From positions 4,412,001 to 4,476,000 of the forward strand of contig NZ_CP104558.1 in the NCBI RefSeq assembly GCF_025398035.1: 64,000 nt of DNA. Direction: 5' to 3'. Both the position numbers and the translations under genes were made by a program. The notes beneath the pieces were generated by a model. It was not told where the DNA came from, did no database searches, and was given only the letters and a program-made list of their open reading frames with translations. This document shows positions 27,003 to 35,548 of the stretch, one piece after another. The first letter of the stretch is position 1; every line of letters begins with the position of its first letter. Origin of the DNA: Rossellomorea vietnamensis. Lineage in GTDB: Bacteria; Bacillota; Bacilli; Bacillales; Bacillaceae_B.

Positions 27003-29320
27003 AGGCTCTTTCAGAAATCATCGTGTATCCAACATGTAATGAATGTTCATTTTCTCAAGTGTTTGAACGGGAAGATATGATTACTGCCTTACTTATAGAG
27101 AATGGTGAATTGATCGATTTCCTTGACCGGAATGAGGGTGGTTCCATTCCTGTAGTATTGAATCCTCTCCTTTTCTCCCTTTTTATGAGCGATGAGTTTA
27201 AAGAGAAGGCGAACGCCATCATACAAAGCAACCTCCTGCAAGCTGGCTCTCTTGATAAACCTAAGTGGCAGCTCATCTATTCACAGTGGTCCACTTATGA
27301 TATGAATCTCGTACAAGCCTACAAGCATCTCACAGTAGAAGGGAAGGCAACCGTCATCCCTACGGCGGTAAGTTCTTTCCCATTAACGCATTACCGGACT
27401 CCAAGAGCCATCGAATCGCAGATCCGGATGAGTACATTATTATTCAAGCAGTATTTCCAAATGATCCCTAAGTCGTTCTGGTTACCTCAAGCCGCGTATG
27501 TACCGGGGATTGACCTTTATCTCACTGGGCAAGGCATCGAGTATACATTCATTTCTTCCTTTTCCTATGAACATAGTGAAAAGGAACAGCACAGAGGTGT
27601 CATCAGGACGCCGAGAGGATTGAAGCTCATTCCTGTTTCGGAGGGCATCGACTCCCAGGACGAAAGCGGTCATCCACTTTCAATCGTCTTTGTAAAGACG
27701 CTATCAGACTATGATGCATTAATGAAACTGGATGGAGGAGATGCCCGTCATACAATGGAAGGCATGATGGAAGAGCCTACCGCTCTTTCAAGGGTCGGCT
27801 TCGGGTATCTTGGAATGGAGAAACAAGTCCCGATCATGACCGATTCAGCCATTCGGAATATTCGGGTGGTCCATCGCATGGAAGAGCAGCTGGAAAATAT
27901 GGTGTCGCTGTCAGCAGAAACAGAGTGGACCTTTCAGATTATAAGGGAATGGATATCAAGCATGGAAGGCTTTAAAGGTGAGAATGGAATATCAACGGTC
28001 CATTTCGACCGGTTGCTAAAGCAAGTCATGGACGGGCATAAGGATGGACATCTCCTTCTTCATCGAAAAAGAATGATGCCTTTTCCATCTGACGAAATCC
28101 TTGAGAAACTCTCCATTGGAATAAAGGGAGACGTGGAAGAGAAGCATGATTCCGTGCTGATCCTTTCCTGGGAGTATCCACCGAATATCGTGGGTGGATT
28201 ATCGAGACATGTGTATGACTTAGCCAATAATCTTGTGAAAAAGGGAAAGCACGTGCATGTTCTTACCACCATGGCCAATGATGCACTTCCCCTTGAGAAA
28301 ATGGAAGGTGTCACGATTCATCGGGTGCATCCTTTGCATCCATATGAAGAGGATTTCTTTAAATGGGTATTCGATTTGAACCAGTCCTTCATTCAGTTCG
28401 CCCATGACTTGATACGAGATGAAAGAATTACCCATATCCATGCACATGATTGGATCGTTTCGACATCAGCGATGAAGCTGAAAGACTATTACGACCTTCC
28501 TCTTATTACGACGATCCATGCTACTGAACATGGCAGGAATCAAGGGATTTATACGGATTTGCAACACAAGATCCACGGGGAAGAGCAGCTTCTCATCGGA
28601 GCATCAGATCATCTCATCGTCTGCAGTGAGCATATGAAAGACGAAATCAAGAGCTTATTCACGATAGAAGCACCAATCGCCGTCATACCGAATGGTGTGG
28701 AACTGGAGAAACTGGATCAGTCTTCCCCGTACACCCTTTCCAAACCATCGACCCCGTACTTTTTTTCAATCGGAAGGATGGTCCATGAGAAAGGGTTTGA
28801 GACCATCATCCGTGTAGCTTCACGGTTAAAGAGTGATGGGTATGACATCTCCTTCGTCATAGCTGGGAAGGGGCCGATGCTCGAGCAATATCGAAAGGCT
28901 GTGATCGAAGAGGAACTCTCGGATTGCGTATCATTCGTCGGATATGTCTCGGATAGGGAACGGAATGATTATTTGAAAAATTGTCTGGCCGTCATCTTCC
29001 CAAGTTTATACGAACCGTTCGGGATCGTTGCCCTGGAGGCGATGGCCTTCAGGAAAGGCGTGGTCGCTTCCAATACCGGTGGGCTTAAGTCCATTGTGAA
29101 ACATGAACAAACCGGATTATTATTTGAACCAAATCAGGAACATAGTCTCTATACTCAATTGATTTCATTAATTGAAAATCCGGGGAGATCCGAACAACTG
29201 GGTGAACTGGGCTTTAAAATGGCTCAGTCCATGTTCAGCTGGGACCGGATCGCAGACCAGACCATTCATGTATATGATGATGTGCTCCTTCAATCAAAAG
29301 TGGAGGGTATAAAAAGATGA
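26999..29320 (+). CDS. GH57-like / GT4 glycosyltransferase fusion
   Basis: 773-aa two-domain protein. Residues about 1-330 resemble a GH57/DUF1957-type alpha-glucan branching domain: the region FWLPQAAYVPGIDLYLTGQG aligns with the GH57 motif WLPE-CAY, but the position of the catalytic Glu is Gln164. Residues about 380-770 are a GT-B retaining glycosyltransferase of GT4/glycogen-synthase type (LSWEYPPNIVGGLSRHVYDL, GRMVHEKGFE, and E-x7-E in YEPFGIVALEAM). It probably elongates an alpha-glucan or related polysaccharide, with the N-terminal part acting as binding or scaffold domain. Coupled to both neighbours by ATGA overlaps and under a sigma-E-like promoter. Confidence 0.82.
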   Translation: MKALSEIIVYPTCNECSFSQVFEREDMITALLIENGELIDFLDRNEGGSIPVVLNPLLFSLFMSDEFKEKANAIIQSNLLQAGSLDKPKWQLIYSQWSTYDMNLVQAYKHLTVEGKATVIPTAVSSFPLTHYRTPRAIESQIRMSTLLFKQYFQMIPKSFWLPQAAYVPGIDLYLTGQGIEYTFISSFSYEHSEKEQHRGVIRTPRGLKLIPVSEGIDSQDESGHPLSIVFVKTLSDYDALMKLDGGDARHTMEGMMEEPTALSRVGFGYLGMEKQVPIMTDSAIRNIRVVHRMEEQLENMVSLSAETEWTFQIIREWISSMEGFKGENGISTVHFDRLLKQVMDGHKDGHLLLHRKRMMPFPSDEILEKLSIGIKGDVEEKHDSVLILSWEYPPNIVGGLSRHVYDLANNLVKKGKHVHVLTTMANDALPLEKMEGVTIHRVHPLHPYEEDFFKWVFDLNQSFIQFAHDLIRDERITHIHAHDWIVSTSAMKLKDYYDLPLITTIHATEHGRNQGIYTDLQHKIHGEEQLLIGASDHLIVCSEHMKDEIKSLFTIEAPIAVIPNGVELEKLDQSSPYTLSKPSTPYFFSIGRMVHEKGFETIIRVASRLKSDGYDISFVIAGKGPMLEQYRKAVIEEELSDCVSFVGYVSDRERNDYLKNCLAVIFPSLYEPFGIVALEAMAFRKGVVASNTGGLKSIVKHEQTGLLFEPNQEHSLYTQLISLIENPGRSEQLGELGFKMAQSMFSWDRIADQTIHVYDDVLLQSKVEGIKR

Positions 29321-30324
29321 AGGCGGTTATATTGGCAGGTGGAGAAGGCAGGCGATTAAGGCCATATACGATGTCCGTTGCGAAGCCCATGGTCCCGATT
29401 CTGAATAAGCCAATACTTGAATATAGCATTGACCTCCTGAGTTCTTATGGAATAAAAGATATATTGATTACGACTTGTTATAAAAGTGAGACCATCAAAG
29501 ATTACTTTGGAAACGGGAAAAGATTTAATGTGAATATCACATATCTTGAAGAAAGATCCCCACTCGGGACAGCGGGCGGCATATTCCTCGCACGACACAG
29601 GCTGCGAGAACCGTTCCTTGTTCTCAGCGGAGATGCGTTTACCAATATTCCCATCGACAAGGTCATTGAATTTCATTATGAGAAAAGAGCAGTCATGACC
29701 GTCGTATCAAAGGAAGTGGAGAATCCAAAGGAATATGGTATCTGTCATACGGACGAAACCCGCAAATTAGTCGATTTTATCGAAAAGCCCGAAGAGTGGG
29801 TAGGCAATGAAGTCAATACAGGTGTTTATATGCTTGATCCACGGCTTTTGGACCGCTATGCCCACATTGGGGCCAAAGATTTCGGGCAGGATTTCATTCC
29901 CCGTCTCCTTTTGAATAATGAAGAGGTATACGTGTTTAAGACGAGTGCTTATTGGAGAGATATCGGGAACCCGGAAGAATATAAGTGTGCAAGGGACGAT
30001 CTTATGAGGGGACATTTCTCCCCTCCCTCTTTTAAGAAAGGATTCCATCATTCAAAGGGTTTGATGGAGCCATTCATCACCCGACTGCAGGTAGCCTGTC
30101 CAAATGGGAAGAAACCGATGGTCCTTGCAAAACTGCTTGAGACGGTTCCATCTTCCTCCAGTCAGAAAGAGATTGTATTCGACCACAGGGATGGGGGCCG
30201 GACGAAGATCATAAGTGATCCAAAGAGAGGATTCATCATCTATTCCAATGCGGACAGAAGGAATCTGGCAAGGGAGTTTGCAAGATATTACGGAAAGAAA
30301 ATAAAAATCTGGCAAAAGGTGTAG
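29317..30324 (+). CDS. Sugar-phosphate nucleotidyltransferase
   Basis: 335-aa enzyme predicted to form NDP-glucose or GDP-mannose from sugar-1-phosphate. The N-terminal 235 residues are a nucleotidyltransferase: LAGGEGRRLRPYTMSVAKPM (NTP loop), GTAGGIFLA, LSGDAF (metal Asp), FIEKPEEW and VNTGVYML. The usual hexapeptide left-handed helix is absent; instead about 100 residues follow that end in RTKIISDPKRGFIIYSNADR, reminiscent of the last domain of phosphohexomutases, which suggests a shortened transferase-mutase fusion (inference). It probably supplies the donor for the upstream glycosyltransferase. Confidence 0.8.
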   Translation: MKAVILAGGEGRRLRPYTMSVAKPMVPILNKPILEYSIDLLSSYGIKDILITTCYKSETIKDYFGNGKRFNVNITYLEERSPLGTAGGIFLARHRLREPFLVLSGDAFTNIPIDKVIEFHYEKRAVMTVVSKEVENPKEYGICHTDETRKLVDFIEKPEEWVGNEVNTGVYMLDPRLLDRYAHIGAKDFGQDFIPRLLLNNEEVYVFKTSAYWRDIGNPEEYKCARDDLMRGHFSPPSFKKGFHHSKGLMEPFITRLQVACPNGKKPMVLAKLLETVPSSSSQKEIVFDHRDGGRTKIISDPKRGFIIYSNADRRNLAREFARYYGKKIKIWQKV

Positions 30325-30330
30325 AGGCTA

Positions 30331-30912
30331 ATGAGGGAGAACCAGAATCGAACGTTTCATATTCAAGGAATAGCCTGGAACAAGAGAAATGAGTATACGC
30401 CCATCCACTCTGATAAATGCTCCTCCCTTACGGATATTAACGTAAGGGTGAAAGAAGAGGCTGAGGGGTGGGGGGACTCCTATGTATTCGAAATGGAGAA
30501 TATGTCGAAAGAAACCCGCCGTCTGAAGGTTTTCTTTCTGATCGAGTGGCTCGCCTGCAAAGAAGATGGAGTGGGGGTGCTGTCCCTTTCAAAGGATACA
30601 TTCTGGAATTACAGCGGAAGACGGGTTGCCATCACCAATATTGTTTCCTGTGCCGAATCTGTAAAGAAAACCATCTATCCCCTTAATCTGAAGGGGCTCA
30701 AACTTTGGAAGAAATCCTTAAGCAAAGGCAGCTTATACTACTATCCCATAACAAATGGCCTGAATATGATGGTGTATATGCTGGATTTCTCTTTCAAGCC
30801 CTTCGAAGTGAAACAGGGGAAAGTATATGCCATTGAAGGTGAGATGGAAGAAGAGGTTGCAAATTTAAGTGATAGAATTAAAAACGGACTAGCATTTCCC
30901 GGTGAAAAGTGA
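30331..30912 (+). CDS. Hypothetical protein, last gene of the polysaccharide operon
   Basis: 193-aa cytosolic-looking protein that I do not recognise. It is rich in beta-strand-like stretches and aromatic residues (SLYYYPITNGLNMMVYMLDFSF), without signal peptide, membrane segment or cysteine motif. It starts six bases after the nucleotidyltransferase gene with GAGG near the stop of that gene, so it is probably co-transcribed from the sigma-E-type promoter. A role in the same polysaccharide pathway is inferred from position only. Confidence 0.6.
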   Translation: MRENQNRTFHIQGIAWNKRNEYTPIHSDKCSSLTDINVRVKEEAEGWGDSYVFEMENMSKETRRLKVFFLIEWLACKEDGVGVLSLSKDTFWNYSGRRVAITNIVSCAESVKKTIYPLNLKGLKLWKKSLSKGSLYYYPITNGLNMMVYMLDFSFKPFEVKQGKVYAIEGEMEEEVANLSDRIKNGLAFPGEK

Positions 30913-30969
30913 TATTATATAAAAGTCGTATGAATAGTAGAAGATGTATATGTTTGGAGGGAAATTATA

Positions 30970-31119
30970 ATGCGTGTAAACATTACTTTGGCTTGCACAG
31001 AAACTGGTGAGCGTAACTATATTACTACTAAGAACAAGCGTAACAACCCAGACCGTTTAGAGCTAAAAAAATATTGCCCGAAATTAAAGCGTGTGACTCT
31101 TCACCGCGAAACGAAATAA
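30970..31119 (+). CDS. rpmG: Ribosomal protein L33
   Basis: 49-aa 50S ribosomal protein L33 ([20 protein letters not shown] ...). Only single Cys residues occur where the zinc form has CxxC pairs (ACTETG, KYCPKL), so this is the zinc-independent (C-minus) type. GGAGGG precedes ATG 30970. The position before the folate cyclo-ligase gene matches B. subtilis rpmGA. Confidence 0.95.
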   Translation: MRVNITLACTETGERNYITTKNKRNNPDRLELKKYCPKLKRVTLHRETK

Positions 31120-31148
31120 GCAGCCGGATTTTATCCGCTGCTTTTTTT
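31119..31148 (+). terminator. Terminator after rpmG
   Basis: AGCAGCCGGA...TCCGCTGCT hairpin beginning at the stop codon, followed by eight T. Confidence 0.88.
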
Positions 31149-31263
31149 TATGCTTTATGGGGTTCTAGAGTAATGCCTTTTCCGAAAAGTGGTGGATTGG
31201 CTGTCGCATTTAGGCTGGAAATCCATTAAAATAATTTCAGGATCGTAAGCATGGAGGGATCAT

Positions 31264-31830
31264 ATGTCTAAAAAAGAAAAGCGGAAATCTCAGCTGCAAG
31301 TATTAAAATCCATTGGCCATATTGCATTTCAACAAAAATGTTTCGAAATAGAACAACGCCTTTTTGAGTCTCTTGAATGGAAGCAAAGCAGGACGGTCTC
31401 GATCACCATTTCAAGGCCTCCGGAACTTGATACTTGGAATATCATTAAGAGGGGCTGGGAAGAAGGGAAGACCGTGGTTGTGCCAAAGTGCCTCCCAGAG
31501 GACCGCCGGTTGATTTTTTATAAACTGAATGATTTTCATCAGTTGGAACAATCATATTTCAATTTATTTGAACCGGACCCTGCGAAGTCCGTCGCTGTAC
31601 ATAACGAATCGATTGAATTGATGATCGTTCCGGGGTTATCTTATACTAACGGGGGTTATCGTCTTGGATTTGGCGGGGGGTATTATGACCGGCTGCTTTC
31701 AGACTTTTCAGGAACTGCGATGTCCCTTGCCTTCGAAGAGCAGATGGTCGAATCATTGCCGATTGAATCCTTCGATATGCAGGTATCAACCATACTGACG
31801 GAATTGAGACGGATCGATTGTGAAGAGTGA
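31264..31830 (+). CDS. yqgN: 5-formyltetrahydrofolate cyclo-ligase
   Basis: 188-aa enzyme that converts 5-formyl-THF to 5,10-methenyl-THF with ATP, salvaging folate. Family motifs: basic N-terminal substrate loop, VVPKCLPEDRRL, and the ATP loop GYRLGFGGGYYDRLL. ATG 31264 follows GGAGGGA. The next gene overlaps its end by 11 bases. Confidence 0.93.
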   Translation: MSKKEKRKSQLQVLKSIGHIAFQQKCFEIEQRLFESLEWKQSRTVSITISRPPELDTWNIIKRGWEEGKTVVVPKCLPEDRRLIFYKLNDFHQLEQSYFNLFEPDPAKSVAVHNESIELMIVPGLSYTNGGYRLGFGGGYYDRLLSDFSGTAMSLAFEEQMVESLPIESFDMQVSTILTELRRIDCEE

Positions 31831-32602
31831 GTTATTCCTTCTTCTTCTCTTCATCCTTGCCATCGCGATTGGAGGATGGAGAACAAGGAATTTAAGTAGA
31901 TCAGGGGCTTGGATGGCGGTGTTGGTCGGACTAGTCATTGGTATAGCCTATGGTTTCCGGGGCTTGTTTGTATTGGGGGCATTCTTCCTTTCTTCAAGCC
32001 TATGGTCTCATCTATTTAAGAAGGACAAGATCGGAATTGAGGACCGGCTTGCTAAGACGTCCACACGGGATTGGCAGCAAGTATTGGCAAACGGCGGACC
32101 TGCAGCACTTTTCGCCCTGTTGTTCAGCTTGACTGGGGAAAACGTATGGACATTTGCTTTTGTTGCATCGATTGCTGGGGCAAATTCTGATACATGGGCT
32201 TCTGAAATAGGTCCCCTGAGTCGGAAAAACCCTTTTTCCATGAGGTCATTCGAGAGAGTTCCAAAAGGCACATCGGGAGCCGTTTCCCCCATCGGTACAA
32301 TAGCGGCGGTCACGGGTGCAGCCTTTATCGCACTGACAGCCCTGGTCATGTTGGATGGTATGAATGCCACGCTCTTTCTATCCATCACACTTTCCGGTTT
32401 TCTTGGAAATCTCCTGGATACATGCTTGGGGGCATATGTACAGTTGGATTATAGGTGCCGGGTGTGCGGGATACAGACGGAATCGACTGTCCACTGCGGA
32501 CAGCAAACCGAAAGAACGAAGGGCTACTGGATGAACAATGAACTTGTCAATGCCCTTTCAAGCGTAGTGTCCGGAGTGATCATGCTTCTCCTCTATTGGT
32601 AG
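31820..32602 (+). CDS. DUF92 membrane protein (VTE6-like)
   Basis: 260-aa integral membrane protein of the DUF92 family, which includes plant and cyanobacterial phytyl-phosphate kinase VTE6; bacterial members are uncharacterised. About six membrane segments; the conserved cytosolic stretch ANGGPAALFALLF, GANSDTWASEIGPLS and KGTSGAVSPIGTIAA fits the family, and a C-terminal CRVC...HCG cysteine set is visible. Starts at GTG 31820 inside the end of the previous gene. An isoprenoid-phosphate kinase role is possible but unproven. Confidence 0.75.
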   Translation: MKSELFLLLLFILAIAIGGWRTRNLSRSGAWMAVLVGLVIGIAYGFRGLFVLGAFFLSSSLWSHLFKKDKIGIEDRLAKTSTRDWQQVLANGGPAALFALLFSLTGENVWTFAFVASIAGANSDTWASEIGPLSRKNPFSMRSFERVPKGTSGAVSPIGTIAAVTGAAFIALTALVMLDGMNATLFLSITLSGFLGNLLDTCLGAYVQLDYRCRVCGIQTESTVHCGQQTERTKGYWMNNELVNALSSVVSGVIMLLLYW

Positions 32603-32682
32603 CAGGCAATAAAATCCCAGGTTTAGATAAATTTATGGGATAAGCTAATCGGTTATGATCCAAACTATAAGCAGGAGGGATC

Positions 32683-32865
32683 ATGATGAACGGATGGACA
32701 AAATGGTTAGTGCTCGGAGGTTTGGTTCTCTTTCTGGTTCCGAATCGATATCGTTTGTTGAACTTGTTATTAGGGAATTTACTATTACGGAAATTTGCCG
32801 TAAGAGCGGCCATGGGAATACCCGGGATACGCTCAAAATTCATTCAGGGCGCATTCCGCTCTTGA
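32683..32865 (+). CDS. yqgO: Small membrane protein YqgO
   Basis: 60-aa protein with one N-terminal membrane segment (about residues 8-35) and a basic C-terminus. Position between the cyclo-ligase/DUF92 genes and gluP, and length, match B. subtilis yqgO. Good ribosome site AGGAGGGA. ATG 32683 or 32686 could be used. Function unknown. Confidence 0.65.
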   Translation: MMNGWTKWLVLGGLVLFLVPNRYRLLNLLLGNLLLRKFAVRAAMGIPGIRSKFIQGAFRS

Positions 32866-32871
32866 CCCAAC

Positions 32872-32918
32872 AAAAAGGACTGCAGGAGGGCCATACCCCA
32901 TTCCTGCAGCCTTTTTTG
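32872..32918 (+). terminator. Terminator after yqgO
   Basis: AAAAAGG-CTGCAGGA stem pairs with TCCTGCAG-CCTTTTTT across a 15-base loop. Confidence 0.8.
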
Positions 32919-33002
32919 TTTACACATCAAAAACAGGTTCGGTATAGTAGGGGGAGACGCGTTAATTTAATGTCGGTAGAGTAAAAGAGTAAAAAGAAAG
33001 TA

Positions 33003-34535
33003 GTGGATGATGTGGATTTACGTTATCATTATTTATTTTGGAAAGTAGCCCATTATTTAGTGGAATATAAACACTATCGGATCTTGAATATTTCCCCCGA
33101 CCAGGATGAAATATGGTTGGAGAATTCAGGCATGAAAGAAGGAAACATCGTCCGGATCATTCGAAAGGACCTGGATTGGGGTAACTGGGTAAAGAGGGAT
33201 CTGGAATTGACCTCCATGAATGGAGAAAAAATCAGGAAAACCCTGAGGAAAAGACAGCTTCACATAAAGAATCTATACATATCTACTTTTCCACCTGTCG
33301 ATGGGGATCCGGGTCTATTCCTCGACCCGGTGAATCGTCATAAAACAACCATCCAGCCTATTCTCCTGGATGGTGATGAAAGTGTTGAAAAGCTTGAAGC
33401 CCATCCGCTTTTCGATGATGTAGAATGGGAACTCCCCAATGAAGTGTTGGAGTCCAATGTCGATTGGATCAAAAATATGACAATCACGTCTTCCTCCAAG
33501 CAAATTCAGAAAGAGAGACAGCTATTTGAGAGAGGGAAACCGTTTTTCACTTATCTCTTTATTGCCGTTCAAGTGATCATGTTCCTCATTCTTGAAATGA
33601 ATGGAGGGAGTAAGGACCCGGAGACACTCATTCAATTCGGTGCAAAGTATAATCCCCTGATGATTGAGGGGGAGTGGTGGCGCCTCGTCACACCGATTTT
33701 CCTGCATATAGGACTGCTGCATCTCTTGATGAACACACTGGCCCTTTATTATCTCGGAATGGCAGTGGAGAAAATGTTCGGCCGGCTCCGGTTCGTTCTC
33801 ATTTATATACTGTCGGGAATCGCAGGGACGCTGGCAAGCTTCCTGTTTACATCCAATCTTTCAGCAGGGGCCAGTGGGGCGATCTTCGGCTGTTTCGGTG
33901 CTCTCCTGTACTTTGGGGTATTACATCCAAACGTTTTCTTCCGCACCATGGGCACCAATATCATTGCGGTCATCTTATTAAACCTGGTCCTGGGATTCAG
34001 CCTTCCTGGCATCGATAATGCGGGCCATATCGGGGGGCTTATCGGAGGGTTCCTTGCGGCCGGGATCGTCAGTCTGCCAAACGCCATCCGGCCCGTGCGT
34101 CAACTCCTGTTTCTCTTCGGAAGCATTCTACTGACAGGTATATTGGTATGGAATGGAATCGGAGAAGATTCAAGCTCCTGGGACGTCGATACGGCAAATG
34201 GGGTCGCCCAGGAAAAAATATCGAGCCAGGAGTGGGAAGAAGCCGAGGACATTCTTACCCCTGTGGTGGAAGAAGGGTCCCCGAATGCACAAACCTACTT
34301 CTACCTTTCATATGCTGAAATCAAGCAGAATAAATTAGCACCGGCGAAGAAGCATTTGAAAGCTGCACTAAAAGAAGATGACCGATTCCATGAAGCCCAC
34401 TACAATCTTGCGTTGATCCTGATCGATTCCGGGGAAAGGGAAGAAGCTCTCCTACACGCAAAAAAAGCCTATGAATTAAATAGGCAGGATAAAAATTATG
34501 AGAATCTTTATAAAGAGTTGCAAGGGGGCAATTAA
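33003..34535 (+). CDS. gluP: Rhomboid intramembrane protease GluP with TPR domain
   Basis: 510-aa membrane serine protease; in B. subtilis GluP (YqgP) processes membrane proteins, notably the MgtE magnesium channel with FtsH. A cytosolic N-terminal domain (about 1-175) precedes about seven membrane helices with the catalytic Ser291 in GASGAIFG and His342 in AGHIGGLIGG, then two or three TPR repeats (about 405-505; AQTYFYLSYAEIKQNKLAPA). The GTG 33003 start has only a weak purine-rich site. Its stop overlaps the stop of the convergent next gene by three bases. Confidence 0.9.
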   Translation: MDDVDLRYHYLFWKVAHYLVEYKHYRILNISPDQDEIWLENSGMKEGNIVRIIRKDLDWGNWVKRDLELTSMNGEKIRKTLRKRQLHIKNLYISTFPPVDGDPGLFLDPVNRHKTTIQPILLDGDESVEKLEAHPLFDDVEWELPNEVLESNVDWIKNMTITSSSKQIQKERQLFERGKPFFTYLFIAVQVIMFLILEMNGGSKDPETLIQFGAKYNPLMIEGEWWRLVTPIFLHIGLLHLLMNTLALYYLGMAVEKMFGRLRFVLIYILSGIAGTLASFLFTSNLSAGASGAIFGCFGALLYFGVLHPNVFFRTMGTNIIAVILLNLVLGFSLPGIDNAGHIGGLIGGFLAAGIVSLPNAIRPVRQLLFLFGSILLTGILVWNGIGEDSSSWDVDTANGVAQEKISSQEWEEAEDILTPVVEEGSPNAQTYFYLSYAEIKQNKLAPAKKHLKAALKEDDRFHEAHYNLALILIDSGEREEALLHAKKAYELNRQDKNYENLYKELQGGN

Positions 34536-35407
34536 GATATCAGCTGTCTGAGTAAGGACGCGTCCCCGTTTTGATCAACAAGGAGCACAAGGACTTCCTT
34601 TTTATCTTTTTTTACTAATAGGAGAGGAATGGCACTGTCGATGGATTCCACGACAGAGCCGTCCTCTTTTTTTATTCCTAAATAATAGTTTTTATAGAGC
34701 CCTTCCCATAGATTACCAATCAGGCGATCCCATTCCTGTCGGCTGAATCCCTCCAAGGGACGGCCATCATACATCGGAAGACTGGTCAGGGGGATGGGGG
34801 TGTATTCATCGGCTGGGATACCCATGGAGGTGATGGCCTTTTCCCATAAATATTCGAGTTGCTGGGACGTCACCTTGTCCAGGATATTCTTCCATTCTGT
34901 TTCTACGCTGTTCCCAGGTTGCCTGAAGGCATTCAAAGGGCTGAAATTGGAATCTATCACGTACAGGGCATCTTCGGACATTTTCTGGGCACTGGTGAAC
35001 TCTGTGTCCGATTCATGTATTTCAGAATAGTGAAAAGATACCGCCTGGAGAATGCTGCTATCTTTCCCCTTTATGGTCGATTCCTCTACAATCTGATCGG
35101 TATCTTGTTCCCATTCATTCATCAGACCCTTCAATCGGCCGTTCATAAATAAAAAACCGACATCCTGACGTAAATAAGCGGGAGTATCAAGCTTTGAAGT
35201 GAGCTTCCAATTCACTTCATAATGATCATTTTTCTTTTCCGGCTGGAGCATGAGAATCGTCGTGGCCGTTTCATAAGATACGTTCTCATTGATGGGAAAG
35301 AAAATGATGCTCTCCCTGGTTTGCGGCTTGTAAATAAATTGAATGCAGAGGGCCACTATACACATGATTACCAGAAATGGCATAGCCTCTTTCAGCCTAT
35401 CCTTCAT
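34532..35407 (-). CDS. Membrane-anchored protein of unknown function, sigma-E-type promoter
   Basis: 291-aa protein not recognised. One N-terminal membrane anchor (about residues 10-28) and an exported domain of about 260 residues rich in acidic and aromatic residues. ATG 35407 was chosen because TGGAG lies 9 bases upstream; the GTG at 35416 overlaps it. A sigma-E-like promoter (35441-35470) lies upstream, so it is likely made in the sporulating mother cell. It is head-to-head with a spore germination gene and overlaps gluP at the stop codons. Confidence 0.65.
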   Translation of the reverse strand: MKDRLKEAMPFLVIMCIVALCIQFIYKPQTRESIIFFPINENVSYETATTILMLQPEKKNDHYEVNWKLTSKLDTPAYLRQDVGFLFMNGRLKGLMNEWEQDTDQIVEESTIKGKDSSILQAVSFHYSEIHESDTEFTSAQKMSEDALYVIDSNFSPLNAFRQPGNSVETEWKNILDKVTSQQLEYLWEKAITSMGIPADEYTPIPLTSLPMYDGRPLEGFSRQEWDRLIGNLWEGLYKNYYLGIKKEDGSVVESIDSAIPLLLVKKDKKEVLVLLVDQNGDASLLRQLIS

Positions 35408-35440
35408 TTTGTTCACTCCAGTGGTTTGTCCATTTTCTAC

Positions 35441-35470
35441 ATAGTATGAATCGATGGAATTGAATATGAT
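35441..35470 (-). promoter_or_regulatory. Sigma-E-type promoter (minus strand)
   Basis: Read on the minus strand: ATCATATT, 14-base spacer, CATACTAT. Compared with GTCATATT-N14-CATACAAT it differs at one position in each element. It lies about 35 bases upstream of the start of the minus-strand gene. Confidence 0.65.
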
Positions 35471-35548
35471 AGGATGTATGATTTCAGGCTTCTTTGTCTA
35501 GGATGGTAAGGATGGAAAATCATGTAAAGGTATTGGGAGTGAAGGCTA

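Noticed and set aside
35417..35548. Sigma-G promoter for the SpoVAF-like gene
   Set aside because: CATNNTA-like -10 words are present, but none has a TGAATA-like -35 at 17-18 bases.
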